A stretch of 64,000 nucleotides of DNA from Microbacteriaceae bacterium 3FA27C10 (GTDB lineage Bacteria; Actinomycetota; Actinomycetes; Actinomycetales; Microbacteriaceae): contig SCNI01000018.1 of the NCBI GenBank assembly GCA_005502775.1, positions 1 through 64,000 on the forward strand, in the 5' to 3' direction. A model generated the notes under the pieces. That model saw only the letters and a list, made by a program, of their open reading frames with translations, was not told where the DNA came from and made no database searches. The translations under genes and the position numbers were made by a program. This document shows positions 44,935 through 53,666 of the stretch, one piece after another. Each line of letters opens with the position of its first letter. Within the stretch, counting starts at the first letter, position 1.

Positions 44935-45441
44935 GTGTCTCCCGTCTCGCCGTATCAGGTCTGTGTCGCGTTCCTCACGCGCCTCGGCGCCGACGGCCGC
45001 ACCGAGGTGCTGCTCGGACGCAAGAAGACCGGTCTCGGCTCCGGCAACATCGTGGGCCTCGGCGGCAAGATCGAACCGGGCGAGACCGCGCTCGAGGCGA
45101 TCGTGCGCGAGATCGAGGAGGAGTCGAGCCTCGTCGTCGCCCCCGCCGACCTGACCGAGATGGGCCTCGTGAAGTTCGCGTTCCCGTACCGCGAGAACTG
45201 GAGCCAGGACTCGACGGTGTTCGTGGCCTCCCGCTGGAGCGGCGAACCGCAGGAGTCGGACGAGGTGTCGCCCGACTGGTATCCGCTCGACGAACTGCCG
45301 CTCGACGCGATGTGGGACGACGCGAAGCACTGGCTCCCGGCCGTGCTCGCGGGCGAACCCGTGCTCGGCGACTTCGTCTTCGGCGAGGACTGCGCCACCG
45401 TCAGCGACTTCGAGCTGCACGACCCGCCTGCCCGCCGCTGA
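44935..45441 (+). CDS. NUDIX hydrolase, 8-oxo-dGTP diphosphatase-like
   Basis: From GTG 44935 the product is 168 residues; ATG 44902 is an in-frame alternative. TATCAT (44923-44928) ends 6 nt before the GTG, favouring a leaderless GTG start. The NUDIX box GGKIEPGETALEAIVREIEEES is complete. The layout (VLLGRKKTGLGSGNIVGLGGKIEPGE, then WSGEPQESDEVSPDWYPLDELP) resembles MutT/MTH1-type enzymes that remove oxidised purine nucleotides. Confidence 0.87.
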   Translation: MSPVSPYQVCVAFLTRLGADGRTEVLLGRKKTGLGSGNIVGLGGKIEPGETALEAIVREIEEESSLVVAPADLTEMGLVKFAFPYRENWSQDSTVFVASRWSGEPQESDEVSPDWYPLDELPLDAMWDDAKHWLPAVLAGEPVLGDFVFGEDCATVSDFELHDPPARR

Positions 45442-45570
45442 GCCGCCGCCCGCCCGGCTCCCGCTCACACTCCCGGCGAGCTCCGGGTGGACGCCACCGC
45501 CCCGCGGGGCGATACTGAGGGCAGCGCGCGCCTCGCGCATCCCACGATCGACGACGATTGGCGGTGACCC

Positions 45571-46836
45571 ATGTCGAGTCCCTGGCTGGCGCACCCCTTC
45601 GAGCTCATCACGGGCCGCCCGCGCCGTGTGGTCGACGAGTCGTGGGCCCGGGCCCGCGACCACGCCATCGATCCCGAGCGGCTGCCCGGCCTCGAGGTGT
45701 CCGAGGACGAGCTGCGCGACTGGCGGCTCGGGCATCCGCTCGCCCCGGTGCTGCCGGTGATCCGCAAGCTGCTCGTGCGCGACGCCGAGGGCTCGGGGCT
45801 GCTCGTGGCGGTCGGCGACGAGATGGGCCGCCTGCTCTGGGTCGAGGGCGACAGCGCCTCGAAGCGGCGGGCCGAGCAGATGCGCTTCGTCGAGGGCGCC
45901 GGATGGTCGGAGCAGCGGGTGGGCACCTCGGCCCCGGGCACGGCGCTCGAGCTCGACCACGGCATCCAGATCCACGACGTCGAGCACTTCAACCGGCTCG
46001 TGCACGGCTGGAGCTGCACGGCCGTCCCCGTGCACGACCCCGAGACCCGGCGCATCCTGGGCGTCATCGACATCACCGGCGACGCGCGCGCGGTCGACCC
46101 GCACACACTGCCGCTGATCGAGGCCACGGCCGCGGCCGCGGAGGCCGAGCTGATGGTGCTGCGGCTGCAGGCGCAGCGGGATGCGGGCACGCGCCCGGCG
46201 ACGCGCACGCCCGGGATGCGCATCACCGGTTTCGCCCACGCCCGGCCCCGAGTGTCGATGCACGTGCTCGGGCGGGAGACGGGCGAGCTCACCGGCCCCG
46301 CCGGTCACCTGGAGCTGAGCGCGAGGCACTCCGACATCGTGACGCTGCTCGCCTGGCACCGCGAGGGACTCTCGGCGGCTCGGCTCGCCGAGGAGGTCTA
46401 CGGGGAGGACTCCGCGTCGGTCACGCTCCGCGCGGAGATCGTGCGGCTGCGGCGGCTGCTGCGGGCGAGCGGGGTGGGATTCGACATCGAGTCGCGGCCC
46501 TACCGCCTGTCGGCGCCGGTCGAACTCGACGCCCACCACGTGGTGTCGCTGCTCGACCGCGGCGCGCACCGGGTGGCGCTCGCCGCCTACCGCGGACGTT
46601 TGCTGCCGGCCTCCGACGCCCCCGGCATCGCCGAGCTGCGCGCCGTGCTGCAGGTTCGGCTGCGCGAGGCGATCCTGAGCGATGCCGCCGTCGACGTGCT
46701 GCTCGACTACGCCGCCACCGAGGACGGGTCCGACGACGCCGAGGTGTGGACGGCGGCGCTGCGGCTGCTGCCCGCTCGCTCGCCGCGGCGGGCCGGCGTG
46801 GTGCTGCAGCTGGAGCGACTCGCGCGCGAGGCCTGA
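45571..46836 (+). CDS. GAF-domain transcriptional regulator
   Basis: The 421-residue protein has an N-terminal region and GAF-like sensor (about 70-205; LLVAVGDEMGRLLWVEGD, then VHGWSCTAVPVHDPETRRILGVIDITG). A C-terminal winged helix of the OmpR/AfsR type (LSARHSDIVTLLAWHREGLSAARLAEEVYG, then LRAEIVRLRRLL) and a helical tail follow. It lacks the sigma54 AAA module. In actinobacteria such regulators are often linked to the aldehyde dehydrogenase/DUF779 pair, which lies 2.4 kb downstream, so that pair is its probable target. Confidence 0.8.
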   Translation: MSSPWLAHPFELITGRPRRVVDESWARARDHAIDPERLPGLEVSEDELRDWRLGHPLAPVLPVIRKLLVRDAEGSGLLVAVGDEMGRLLWVEGDSASKRRAEQMRFVEGAGWSEQRVGTSAPGTALELDHGIQIHDVEHFNRLVHGWSCTAVPVHDPETRRILGVIDITGDARAVDPHTLPLIEATAAAAEAELMVLRLQAQRDAGTRPATRTPGMRITGFAHARPRVSMHVLGRETGELTGPAGHLELSARHSDIVTLLAWHREGLSAARLAEEVYGEDSASVTLRAEIVRLRRLLRASGVGFDIESRPYRLSAPVELDAHHVVSLLDRGAHRVALAAYRGRLLPASDAPGIAELRAVLQVRLREAILSDAAVDVLLDYAATEDGSDDAEVWTAALRLLPARSPRRAGVVLQLERLAREA

Positions 46837-46911
46837 CCCTCGGCGGACGATCGGCACGGCTCCGGCGACGATCGGTCGGATGGCGTGACCGCGCCGGGCG
46901 TTGCACCTCAC

Positions 46912-48153
46912 ATGACTGACACAGAGACCTTCCCCGCGACCGGGGCGACACCCGCGGTCGGCCGGGCATCCGGACCAGGCGCATCCGGAACCGGCACGCG
47001 CCCCGAGGAGCGCGCATCCTGGGCCGGTGTCGTCTCGCTCGGGCTCGGCGTGTTCGCCATCGTCATGGCCGAGTTCCTGCCGGCGAGCCTGCTCTCGCGC
47101 ATCGCCGGCGAGCTGGGCGTGAGCGAGGGCCTGGCCGGACAGTCCGTGAGCGTCACCGCGGTGGTGGCCGCGATCGCCGGCATCACGCTGCCCGTGCTGC
47201 TGCCGCGTCTCGACCGCCGGCACGTGATGCTGGGCCTCACCGCCCTGGCCGTGCTCTCCGACCTGCTCGTGGCCTTCGCGCCGAACTACCGCGTGCTGCT
47301 GGCCGCCCGCGTGCTCCTCGGCGTCGCCCTCGGCGGGTTCTGGGCGCTCGCCATCGCCATGACGGCCCGGCTGGTGCCCGCGCGGCGACTGGGTCTCGCC
47401 ATGACCGTGGTCAACATGGGCGTCTCCTTCGCCACGGTGGCGGCGATCCCGCTGGGCACCTGGCTCGGCGAGGTCTGGGGGTGGCGCACCGTGTTCGCGC
47501 TCGCGGCCGGGGTCGGCGTGGCCGCGTTCGCGGTGCAGGCCGCGGTGCTGCCGTCGGTGGCGCCCACCGGTGCGCCGGGCTTCGGCCCGCTGCTCGCCAC
47601 GCTGCGCTCGCGCCTCATCATCCTGGGTCTGGTCGCGACGGCTCTCGTTGCGGCGGGCCACTTCACCGGCTTCACCTACATCCGGCCCGCGGCCGAGGCG
47701 ATCGGCGGCGTCGCGCCGTCCGGCCTCGCGCTGCTGCTGCTCGTCTACGGGATCGCCGCGTTCGCGGGCAACCTGGCGGCCGGCCCGGTTGCCGACCGGC
47801 GGATGCGCGTGGCCGTTCTGCTGTTCCCGCTAGTGCTCGGCGCGGCCATGCTGCTCTTCGCCGCGGCGGGAACGACGACCGCAGGGCTGCTCGCCGCCGT
47901 GGCGCTCTGGGGCTTCGGCTTCGGCGGGATGCCCACCACGCTGATGACCTGGATGGCTCGCGCCGAGCCGGGGCGCCTGGAGAGCGTGGGCGGGCTGCAG
48001 GCGGCCACCTTCCAGGTGGCGATCGCCCTGGGCGCGGTCGTGGGCGGCCTGCTCGTCGACGGCGTGGGCGTGCAGACCGCGGTGCTCGCCGGCGGTGTCT
48101 CGGTGCTCGCAGGCGCGGTGCTCCTCAGCAGCCTCCGCCTCCGCCGCGCCTGA
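46912..48153 (+). CDS. MFS transporter, DHA1-type efflux
   Basis: The 413-residue protein from ATG 46912 has twelve hydrophobic segments. The DHA1 signature LLAARVLLGVALGGFWALAIAMTARLVP (motif C region) and the motif A remnant LPRLDRRHVMLGL are present. It resembles arabinose/chloramphenicol-type exporters. An upstream GTG at 46885 would add nine residues. It lies between the GAF regulator and the convergent AraC regulator; the substrate is unknown. Confidence 0.85.
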   Translation: MTDTETFPATGATPAVGRASGPGASGTGTRPEERASWAGVVSLGLGVFAIVMAEFLPASLLSRIAGELGVSEGLAGQSVSVTAVVAAIAGITLPVLLPRLDRRHVMLGLTALAVLSDLLVAFAPNYRVLLAARVLLGVALGGFWALAIAMTARLVPARRLGLAMTVVNMGVSFATVAAIPLGTWLGEVWGWRTVFALAAGVGVAAFAVQAAVLPSVAPTGAPGFGPLLATLRSRLIILGLVATALVAAGHFTGFTYIRPAAEAIGGVAPSGLALLLLVYGIAAFAGNLAAGPVADRRMRVAVLLFPLVLGAAMLLFAAAGTTTAGLLAAVALWGFGFGGMPTTLMTWMARAEPGRLESVGGLQAATFQVAIALGAVVGGLLVDGVGVQTAVLAGGVSVLAGAVLLSSLRLRRA

Positions 48154-48211
48154 GCGGCGGCCTCGCTCGCTCACGTGGCCCAGCGCGTGCGTGGCGCTCA
48201 GTGCGTGGCGC

Positions 48212-49093
48212 TCAGCGCGCGGCGCGGCGCCAGGCGCTCGGAGACGCTCCCGCGTGGCGGCGGAAGGCGCGGCTGAAGGCCTCGTCGGAGCGGTAGCCCA
48301 GCAGGGCCGCGGTCTGGCCCACGCTGTAGCCGCCGCCGCCGCCGCCCTCGCGGCCACCGCCGGCGAGCAGCACCTTCGCCCGCTCCATCCGCACCCGGGC
48401 GAGGTAACCGAGCGGGGGCTCGCCGACCGTGCGCCGGAACTGCTCGGAGAAGGCCGAGCGGGAGGAACGGGCCAGCCGGGCGAGCTCGGCGACGGTCCAC
48501 GGCGCCCCGGGCTCGGCGTGGATGGCCTCCACGGCGCGAGCGATGTGCGGGTCGCGGAGGGTCAGGTTCCACTCGGGGTCGGCAGGGTTGCAGGTGGTCT
48601 CGACCCAGCGCCGGATGACGGCCGCGGCGAGAACCGCCGCGAGCCCGTGCTGCACGGTGGCCGAGCCCGGGCGCGCGGCCAGCTGCTCCGCCCGGAGCGC
48701 CGTCAGCACGCCGGCCACCACCGGGTCGGTGTCGGCGGCCGAGCAGGACATCAGGAGTGCGGGAAGTGCTCCGGCCAGGAGCGTGCCGAACGGGCCACCG
48801 TCGATCCGCAGCCGTGCCGTGGTGAGCAGGACGTCGCCGATCGCCGTGATCGCGTGCTCGCCGCCGTGCGGCAGCACCACGAGATCGCCGGCGCGCACGA
48901 TCGAGCACTCGCCCGAGGCTGTGATGCAGGCGTCGCCCGAGTCGAGCAGGTGCAGGGCGATCTCGTGGCCGTCGAAGGCCCGCTGCCGGCCGGCCGGGAG
49001 GGCCGTGCTGCCGACCGTCGTGGCGGTCAGCCGCAGGCTCGCCAGGAACCCGGAGATCGGATGCGCATCCGCGGTTCCCGAGACGATCCTCAT
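48212..49093 (-). CDS. AraC-family regulator with cupin sensor
   Basis: From ATG 49093, with GAGGAG 5 nt upstream, the product is 293 residues. The N-terminal half is a cupin-type AraC ligand domain ([14 protein letters not shown], then [14 protein letters not shown]). The C-terminal half holds the double helix-turn-helix ([33 protein letters not shown] and [25 protein letters not shown]). A Gly-rich insertion ([13 protein letters not shown]) splits the two DNA-binding helices. It is divergent from the aldehyde dehydrogenase, with phased direct repeats between them. Confidence 0.87.
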   Translation of the reverse strand: MRIVSGTADAHPISGFLASLRLTATTVGSTALPAGRQRAFDGHEIALHLLDSGDACITASGECSIVRAGDLVVLPHGGEHAITAIGDVLLTTARLRIDGGPFGTLLAGALPALLMSCSAADTDPVVAGVLTALRAEQLAARPGSATVQHGLAAVLAAAVIRRWVETTCNPADPEWNLTLRDPHIARAVEAIHAEPGAPWTVAELARLARSSRSAFSEQFRRTVGEPPLGYLARVRMERAKVLLAGGGREGGGGGGYSVGQTAALLGYRSDEAFSRAFRRHAGASPSAWRRAAR

Positions 49094-49153
49094 GCAACTC
49101 CTCAAGCGGCGCAGGCTCGCCGGCATTCCCCGGGCCGGTACCGTGGCGCCGTG

Positions 49154-49207
49154 CGAACCGGCCGCAACCGGATGCAACCTCGCCCGGCGTAGCGTCGTGC
49201 GCAACCG
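49154..49207 (+). promoter_or_regulatory. 10-bp-phased direct repeats before aldehyde dehydrogenase
   Basis: CGAACCG (49154), GCAACCG (49164) and GCAACCT (49174) recur at exactly 10-bp steps, and GCAACCG appears again at 49201. TAGCGT (49190-49195) is a good -10, and the three phased copies cover its -35 region and upstream. Direct repeats on one DNA face are typical of AraC-family activator sites. Confidence 0.6.
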
Positions 49208-49232
49208 ACACCGTCGTCGACAAGGAGCAGCA

Positions 49233-50810
49233 ATGACCATCATCGATCGCGACACCGAACAGCAGCAGGCGGCCCCCGCCGCCGCGCCGAGCGTCTACGC
49301 CAACCCCGGAACCGCCGGCGCGGTCATGTCGTTCAAACCGCGCTACGACAACTACATCGGCGGCGAGTACGTGCCGCCGGCCAACGGACAGTACTTCCAG
49401 AACCCCACCCCCATCACCGGCCAGATCTTCACCGAGGTCGCCCGGGGCACCGCCGCCGACGTCGACCGTGCGGTCGAAGCCGGCTGGAAGGCCTTCGAGA
49501 CCTGGGGCAAGACGAGCGTCGCCGAGCGCGCCGTCATCCTGAACAAGATCGCCGACCGGATGGAGGCGAACCTGGAGCTGCTCGCCGTGGCCGAGACCTG
49601 GGAGAACGGCAAGCCGGTTCGCGAGACCCTCGCCGCCGACATCCCGCTCGCCATCGATCACTTCCGCTACTTCGCCGGCTGCATCCGCGCGCAGGAGGGC
49701 GGTATCAGCGAGCTCGACAACGACACCGTGGCCTACCACTTCCACGAGCCGCTGGGTGTGGTCGGGCAGATCATCCCCTGGAACTTCCCCATCCTGATGG
49801 CCGTCTGGAAGCTCGCCCCGGCGCTCGCCGCCGGCAACTGCATCGTGCTGAAGCCGGCCGAGCAGACCCCGGCCTCGATCCACGTCTGGCTCCAGCTGAT
49901 CGAAGACCTGCTGCCCGCCGGTGTGCTCAACATCGTGAACGGCTTCGGCATCGAAGCGGGGGCGCCGCTCGCCTCGCATCCGAAGATCCGCAAGATCGCG
50001 TTCACCGGCGAGACCACGACCGGCCGCCTGATCATGCAGTACGCGAGCGAGAACCTCATCCCGGTGACCCTCGAACTCGGCGGCAAGAGCCCGAACGTGT
50101 TCTTCGCCGACGTGGCCGATGAGAAGGACTCGTTCTACGACAAGGCTCTCGAGGGCTTCACCTTCTTCGCACTCAACCAGGGCGAGGTCTGCACCTGCCC
50201 GTCGCGGGCGCTCGTGCAGCGCTCGATCTACGACGGCTTCGTGGCCGACGGCCTCGAGCGCGTGAAGAAGGTCAAGCAGGGCAACCCGCTCGACGTGTCG
50301 ACGATGATCGGGGCGCAGGCTTCGAACGACCAGCTGGAGAAGATCCTCAGCTACATGGACATCGGCAAGCAGGAGGGCGCGAAGCTCCTCATCGGCGGCG
50401 AGCGGGCCGACCTCGGCGGTGAGCTCTCCGGCGGCTTCTACGTGCAGCCGACGGTGTTCGAGGGGCAGAACTCGATGCGCATCTTCCAGGAGGAGATCTT
50501 CGGTCCGGTGCTCGCGCTCACGAGCTTCGACGACTACGACGACGCCATCTCCCTCGCCAACGACACCCTGTACGGTCTGGGCGCCGGCGTGTGGTCGCGC
50601 AGCGGTTCGCAGCTCTACCGGGCGGGCCGGGCCATCCAGGCCGGGCGCGTGTGGTCGAACACCTATCACCAGTACCCGGCGCACGCGGCCTTCGGCGGCT
50701 ACAAGCAGTCCGGTATCGGCCGCGAGAACCACCGGATGATGCTCGACCACTACCAGCAGACGAAGAACCTGCTGGTGTCCTACGCCGACGGGCCCATGGG
50801 ATTCTTCTGA
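49233..50810 (+). CDS. NAD-dependent aldehyde dehydrogenase
   Basis: The ATG at 49233 follows AAGGAG by 5 nt, giving 525 residues. The ALDH fold is clear: [27 protein letters not shown], the general base in LELGGKSPN near 280, and the catalytic Cys in [11 protein letters not shown] near 319. The EVCTCPSR variant and the adjoining DUF779 gene place it with the AldB/ExaC acetaldehyde-type enzymes used in alcohol or aldehyde oxidation. The N-terminal 25 residues are a Gln/Ala leader. Confidence 0.93.
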   Translation: MTIIDRDTEQQQAAPAAAPSVYANPGTAGAVMSFKPRYDNYIGGEYVPPANGQYFQNPTPITGQIFTEVARGTAADVDRAVEAGWKAFETWGKTSVAERAVILNKIADRMEANLELLAVAETWENGKPVRETLAADIPLAIDHFRYFAGCIRAQEGGISELDNDTVAYHFHEPLGVVGQIIPWNFPILMAVWKLAPALAAGNCIVLKPAEQTPASIHVWLQLIEDLLPAGVLNIVNGFGIEAGAPLASHPKIRKIAFTGETTTGRLIMQYASENLIPVTLELGGKSPNVFFADVADEKDSFYDKALEGFTFFALNQGEVCTCPSRALVQRSIYDGFVADGLERVKKVKQGNPLDVSTMIGAQASNDQLEKILSYMDIGKQEGAKLLIGGERADLGGELSGGFYVQPTVFEGQNSMRIFQEEIFGPVLALTSFDDYDDAISLANDTLYGLGAGVWSRSGSQLYRAGRAIQAGRVWSNTYHQYPAHAAFGGYKQSGIGRENHRMMLDHYQQTKNLLVSYADGPMGFF

Positions 50811-51235
50811 TGAGCGAGTCCCCGGCCGAGGGCGCCCCCGCGCTCTCCCGGGTGGATGTGACGGGTGCCGCAGCGGACATGCTGCGGCACCTGGCCGCCA
50901 CCTACGGCCAGCTGATGTTCCACCAGTCGGGCGGCTGCTGCGACGGCTCGTCGCCGATGTGCTATCCGGTCGGCATGTTCCGGGTGGGCGCCTCCGACAT
51001 CCTGATCGGCACGCTGCACGTCGACGGCATGTACCCCGTCGAGGTCTACATGTCGCGTTCGCAGTTCGAGTACTGGAAGTACACCTTCCTCACCATCGAC
51101 CTGGTCGACGGCCGCGGGAGCGGATTCTCGATCGAGGCGCCGGAGGGCAAGCGGTTCATGATCCGCTCGCGCCTGCTCGATGACAGCGAACTCGAAGCAT
51201 TCGGACTCGCGACTCACGGCGGTGTGACCGCGTAG
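50810..51235 (+). CDS. DUF779 protein
   Basis: The 141-residue protein overlaps the aldehyde dehydrogenase stop (TGATG). The DUF779 core FHQSGGCCDGSSPMCYPVGMFRVG is Cys/His-rich, and SRSQFEYWKYTFLTIDLV follows. The family is almost always encoded beside ALDH genes. It may bind metal or serve as an assembly or redox partner, but this is not established. Confidence 0.88.
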   Translation: MSESPAEGAPALSRVDVTGAAADMLRHLAATYGQLMFHQSGGCCDGSSPMCYPVGMFRVGASDILIGTLHVDGMYPVEVYMSRSQFEYWKYTFLTIDLVDGRGSGFSIEAPEGKRFMIRSRLLDDSELEAFGLATHGGVTA

Positions 51236-51263
51236 TCGGGCATCCGGTCGTTACCCTGAGGGC

Positions 51264-51938
51264 ATGTCGACGATCAGGCATCCGGTCGGGCCTCAGCCCA
51301 AGAAGGTCTACTGGCGCCGTCGGCTGGTCGTTCTTCTCGTGCTCGTGGCGATCATCGCCATCGTCGTGCTGATCGTGGTGCGGCCGGGTTCCGGCGCGGC
51401 CGACCCGAACGCGGCCACCACCCCGGCGCCGAGCGACTCGGCGACGGATGCTGCCGCGCCTCCCGCAGACCCGGCCGCCACTTCGACGCCCGGCACCGTC
51501 GACACCTCCTCGACCACCCCGCCCGGCACCGTGGCCGACTGTGCCGGCGGCAACATCTCGGTGGTACCGGTCACCGACGCCACCACCTACGCCGCCGGCG
51601 TGATGCCGCAGCTCTCGTTCAGCATCACCAACACGGGCTCGGAGCCCTGCAAGATCAACGCGGGAACCTCCCAGCAGATCTACACCATCACGAGCGGCAC
51701 CGAGACCTACTGGGTCTCCACCGACTGCCAGACGAACCCCTCCGACACCGAGGCCGTGCTCGAACCGGGCGTGGCCGTCACCTCGACGCCGTTCACCTGG
51801 AACCGCACGCGCTCCTCCACGTCGACCTGCGCGTCCACCGACCTGCCGCAGGTGCCGGCCGGTGGCGCCTCCTACCACCTCAACGTGCGCGTGGCCGGCA
51901 TCGATTCCACGAACTCGCAGCAGTTCATCCTGAGCTGA
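51264..51938 (+). CDS. Membrane-anchored extracytoplasmic protein
   Basis: The 224-residue protein has a basic start and one membrane helix (LVVLLVLVAIIAIVVLIVV, about 21-40). A Thr/Pro/Ala linker (about 45-90) and an outer domain (92-224) with four Cys (ADCAGG, SEPCKIN, TDCQTN, STCAST) follow, probably two disulfides. The domain QLSFSITNTGSEPCKIN resembles DUF4232-like beta-sandwiches. TACCCT ends 6 nt before the ATG, so it is probably leaderless. Role unknown. Confidence 0.72.
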   Translation: MSTIRHPVGPQPKKVYWRRRLVVLLVLVAIIAIVVLIVVRPGSGAADPNAATTPAPSDSATDAAAPPADPAATSTPGTVDTSSTTPPGTVADCAGGNISVVPVTDATTYAAGVMPQLSFSITNTGSEPCKINAGTSQQIYTITSGTETYWVSTDCQTNPSDTEAVLEPGVAVTSTPFTWNRTRSSTSTCASTDLPQVPAGGASYHLNVRVAGIDSTNSQQFILS

Positions 51939-51984
51939 CGCGCATCGTCTGCTGGCGTTCACCCCGTCGCGCTACCATTCGGGC

Positions 51985-53580
51985 GTGACCGCTCCCACGC
52001 GCGACCCGCGCGAGACCCGCGCGACGAACCGGCGCCCGCGCTCCAGCGATTCCTCCCTCGACGTGGAGGTGACCGGGGGCACCGTGCGGGGCCGGATGCG
52101 CCGCCGCCTCGAGACCTGGCGCGGCATCCCGTACGCCGCCCCGCCCATCGGTTCGCTGCGGTTCCGTGCCCCGCAGCCCGTGCTGCCCTGGGAGGGCGTG
52201 CGCGACGCCGCCGAGTTCGGGCCCATCTCGATGCAGTCGCGCGACGGCAACTTCATCGGCGCCTCCCGCTCCACGCCGATGTCGGAGGACTGCCTCACCA
52301 TCAACGTCATCCGGCCCGCGAGCCCCGCGGTGCGCCTGCCCGTCATGGTGTTCGTGCACGGGGGCGCCTACAGCGTGGGCTCCTCGGCCGAGTATCCGCG
52401 CAACGGCGAGACCCTCGTGCGCGAGGGCGACGTGGTCTATGTGAGCTTCAACTACCGACTGGGGCCGCTCGGCTACCTCGACTTCACCCGCTACTCCACG
52501 CCCGAGCGACCGCTCGAGTCGAACCTGGGCCTGCGCGACCAGGTGGCCGCCCTCGAATGGGTGCGCGACAACATCGCGGCCTTCGGCGGCGACCCGGGCA
52601 ACGTCACCCTGTTCGGCGAGTCGGCCGGTGCCAACGCCGTCACGACGCTCATGACCACCCCTGCCGCCACCGGCCTCTTCGCACGCGCCATCGCCCAGAG
52701 CTCACCGCCGAACGCCATCTACCTGCCCGAGATGGCGGCGCTCTGGGCCGGGGAGTTCGTGGAACTCCTCACCGAGTCCATCGACACCGACGGCGTGGAA
52801 TCCACCTCCGACGACATCGCCGGTCGCGTGCTCGCCGACGCCGCGGCGAGTGAGCTCGTCGAGGCGTGCGTCGCACTCACGCTGCGCACTCCGGATGCCC
52901 ACCCCGGCACGATCGTGCTCTCCCCGGTGATCGACGGCGACTTCCTGCCCGAACGCCCGCTCGACGCCTTCAAGGAGGGGCGGGCGCATCCGGTTCCCCT
53001 CCTCATCGGCACGAACGACCGCGAGGGTTCCCTCTTCACGGGCCGCCTCGACATCCTCGCCACCACGCCGAAGCGCATCCGCGCCATCTTCGCCCGCACC
53101 AAGAAGGGCGCGCGCAAGGCCATCAAGGCCGAGTACCCGGGGCTGCCCGCCAAGCGCCCCGCGGCCGACTTCGGCGGCGACTACGCCTTCTGGTACCCCA
53201 CGGTCAAGGTGGCCGAGCGGCACTCCCGCTACCAACCCGTGCACTTCTACCGCTTCGACATCGCGCCGCGGCTCGTGCGCCTCGCCGGCTTCGACGCGAC
53301 GCACGGGCTCGAGCTCTACGCCATCTTCGACCGGATGCACAGCTGGTTCGGCCGCACCATGACCTCCCTCGGCGGCCGCCGAGCGTTCCTCGCCACGAGC
53401 CGGCGGATGCGCGCCCACTGGCTCTCGTTCGCGCGCGACGGCCGCGTCGACGACGAGGCCTGGCCGCCCTACGACGAGACCGACCGCGCCACCCTGATCT
53501 TCGACACCACCGACCGGGTCGAGAACGACCCGCGGGCGTCCCGCCGGCTCGCCTGGCAGGCTTTCGTACCCCACGTCTGA
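51985..53580 (+). CDS. Type B carboxylesterase
   Basis: The 531-residue protein has the type B carboxylesterase layout: WRGIPYAAPPIGSLRFRAPQ, SEDCLTINVIRP, the oxyanion FVHGGAYSVGSS and the nucleophile elbow GNVTLFGESAGANAV (Ser about 213). The likely acid and His are in the second half (ATHGLELYAIF). No signal peptide is visible, so it is cytoplasmic. TACCAT ends 6 nt before the GTG, a leaderless start. It could hydrolyse p-nitrobenzyl or xenobiotic esters. Confidence 0.88.
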   Translation: MTAPTRDPRETRATNRRPRSSDSSLDVEVTGGTVRGRMRRRLETWRGIPYAAPPIGSLRFRAPQPVLPWEGVRDAAEFGPISMQSRDGNFIGASRSTPMSEDCLTINVIRPASPAVRLPVMVFVHGGAYSVGSSAEYPRNGETLVREGDVVYVSFNYRLGPLGYLDFTRYSTPERPLESNLGLRDQVAALEWVRDNIAAFGGDPGNVTLFGESAGANAVTTLMTTPAATGLFARAIAQSSPPNAIYLPEMAALWAGEFVELLTESIDTDGVESTSDDIAGRVLADAAASELVEACVALTLRTPDAHPGTIVLSPVIDGDFLPERPLDAFKEGRAHPVPLLIGTNDREGSLFTGRLDILATTPKRIRAIFARTKKGARKAIKAEYPGLPAKRPAADFGGDYAFWYPTVKVAERHSRYQPVHFYRFDIAPRLVRLAGFDATHGLELYAIFDRMHSWFGRTMTSLGGRRAFLATSRRMRAHWLSFARDGRVDDEAWPPYDETDRATLIFDTTDRVENDPRASRRLAWQAFVPHV

Positions 53581-53666
53581 GCGGCTCCGCGCGAGACCGA
53601 CGCGCGTGCAATAGCGTGGGGGGCACCATCCATTCCGAGGACGAGACGGACGAGGAGGTGGCGGCC

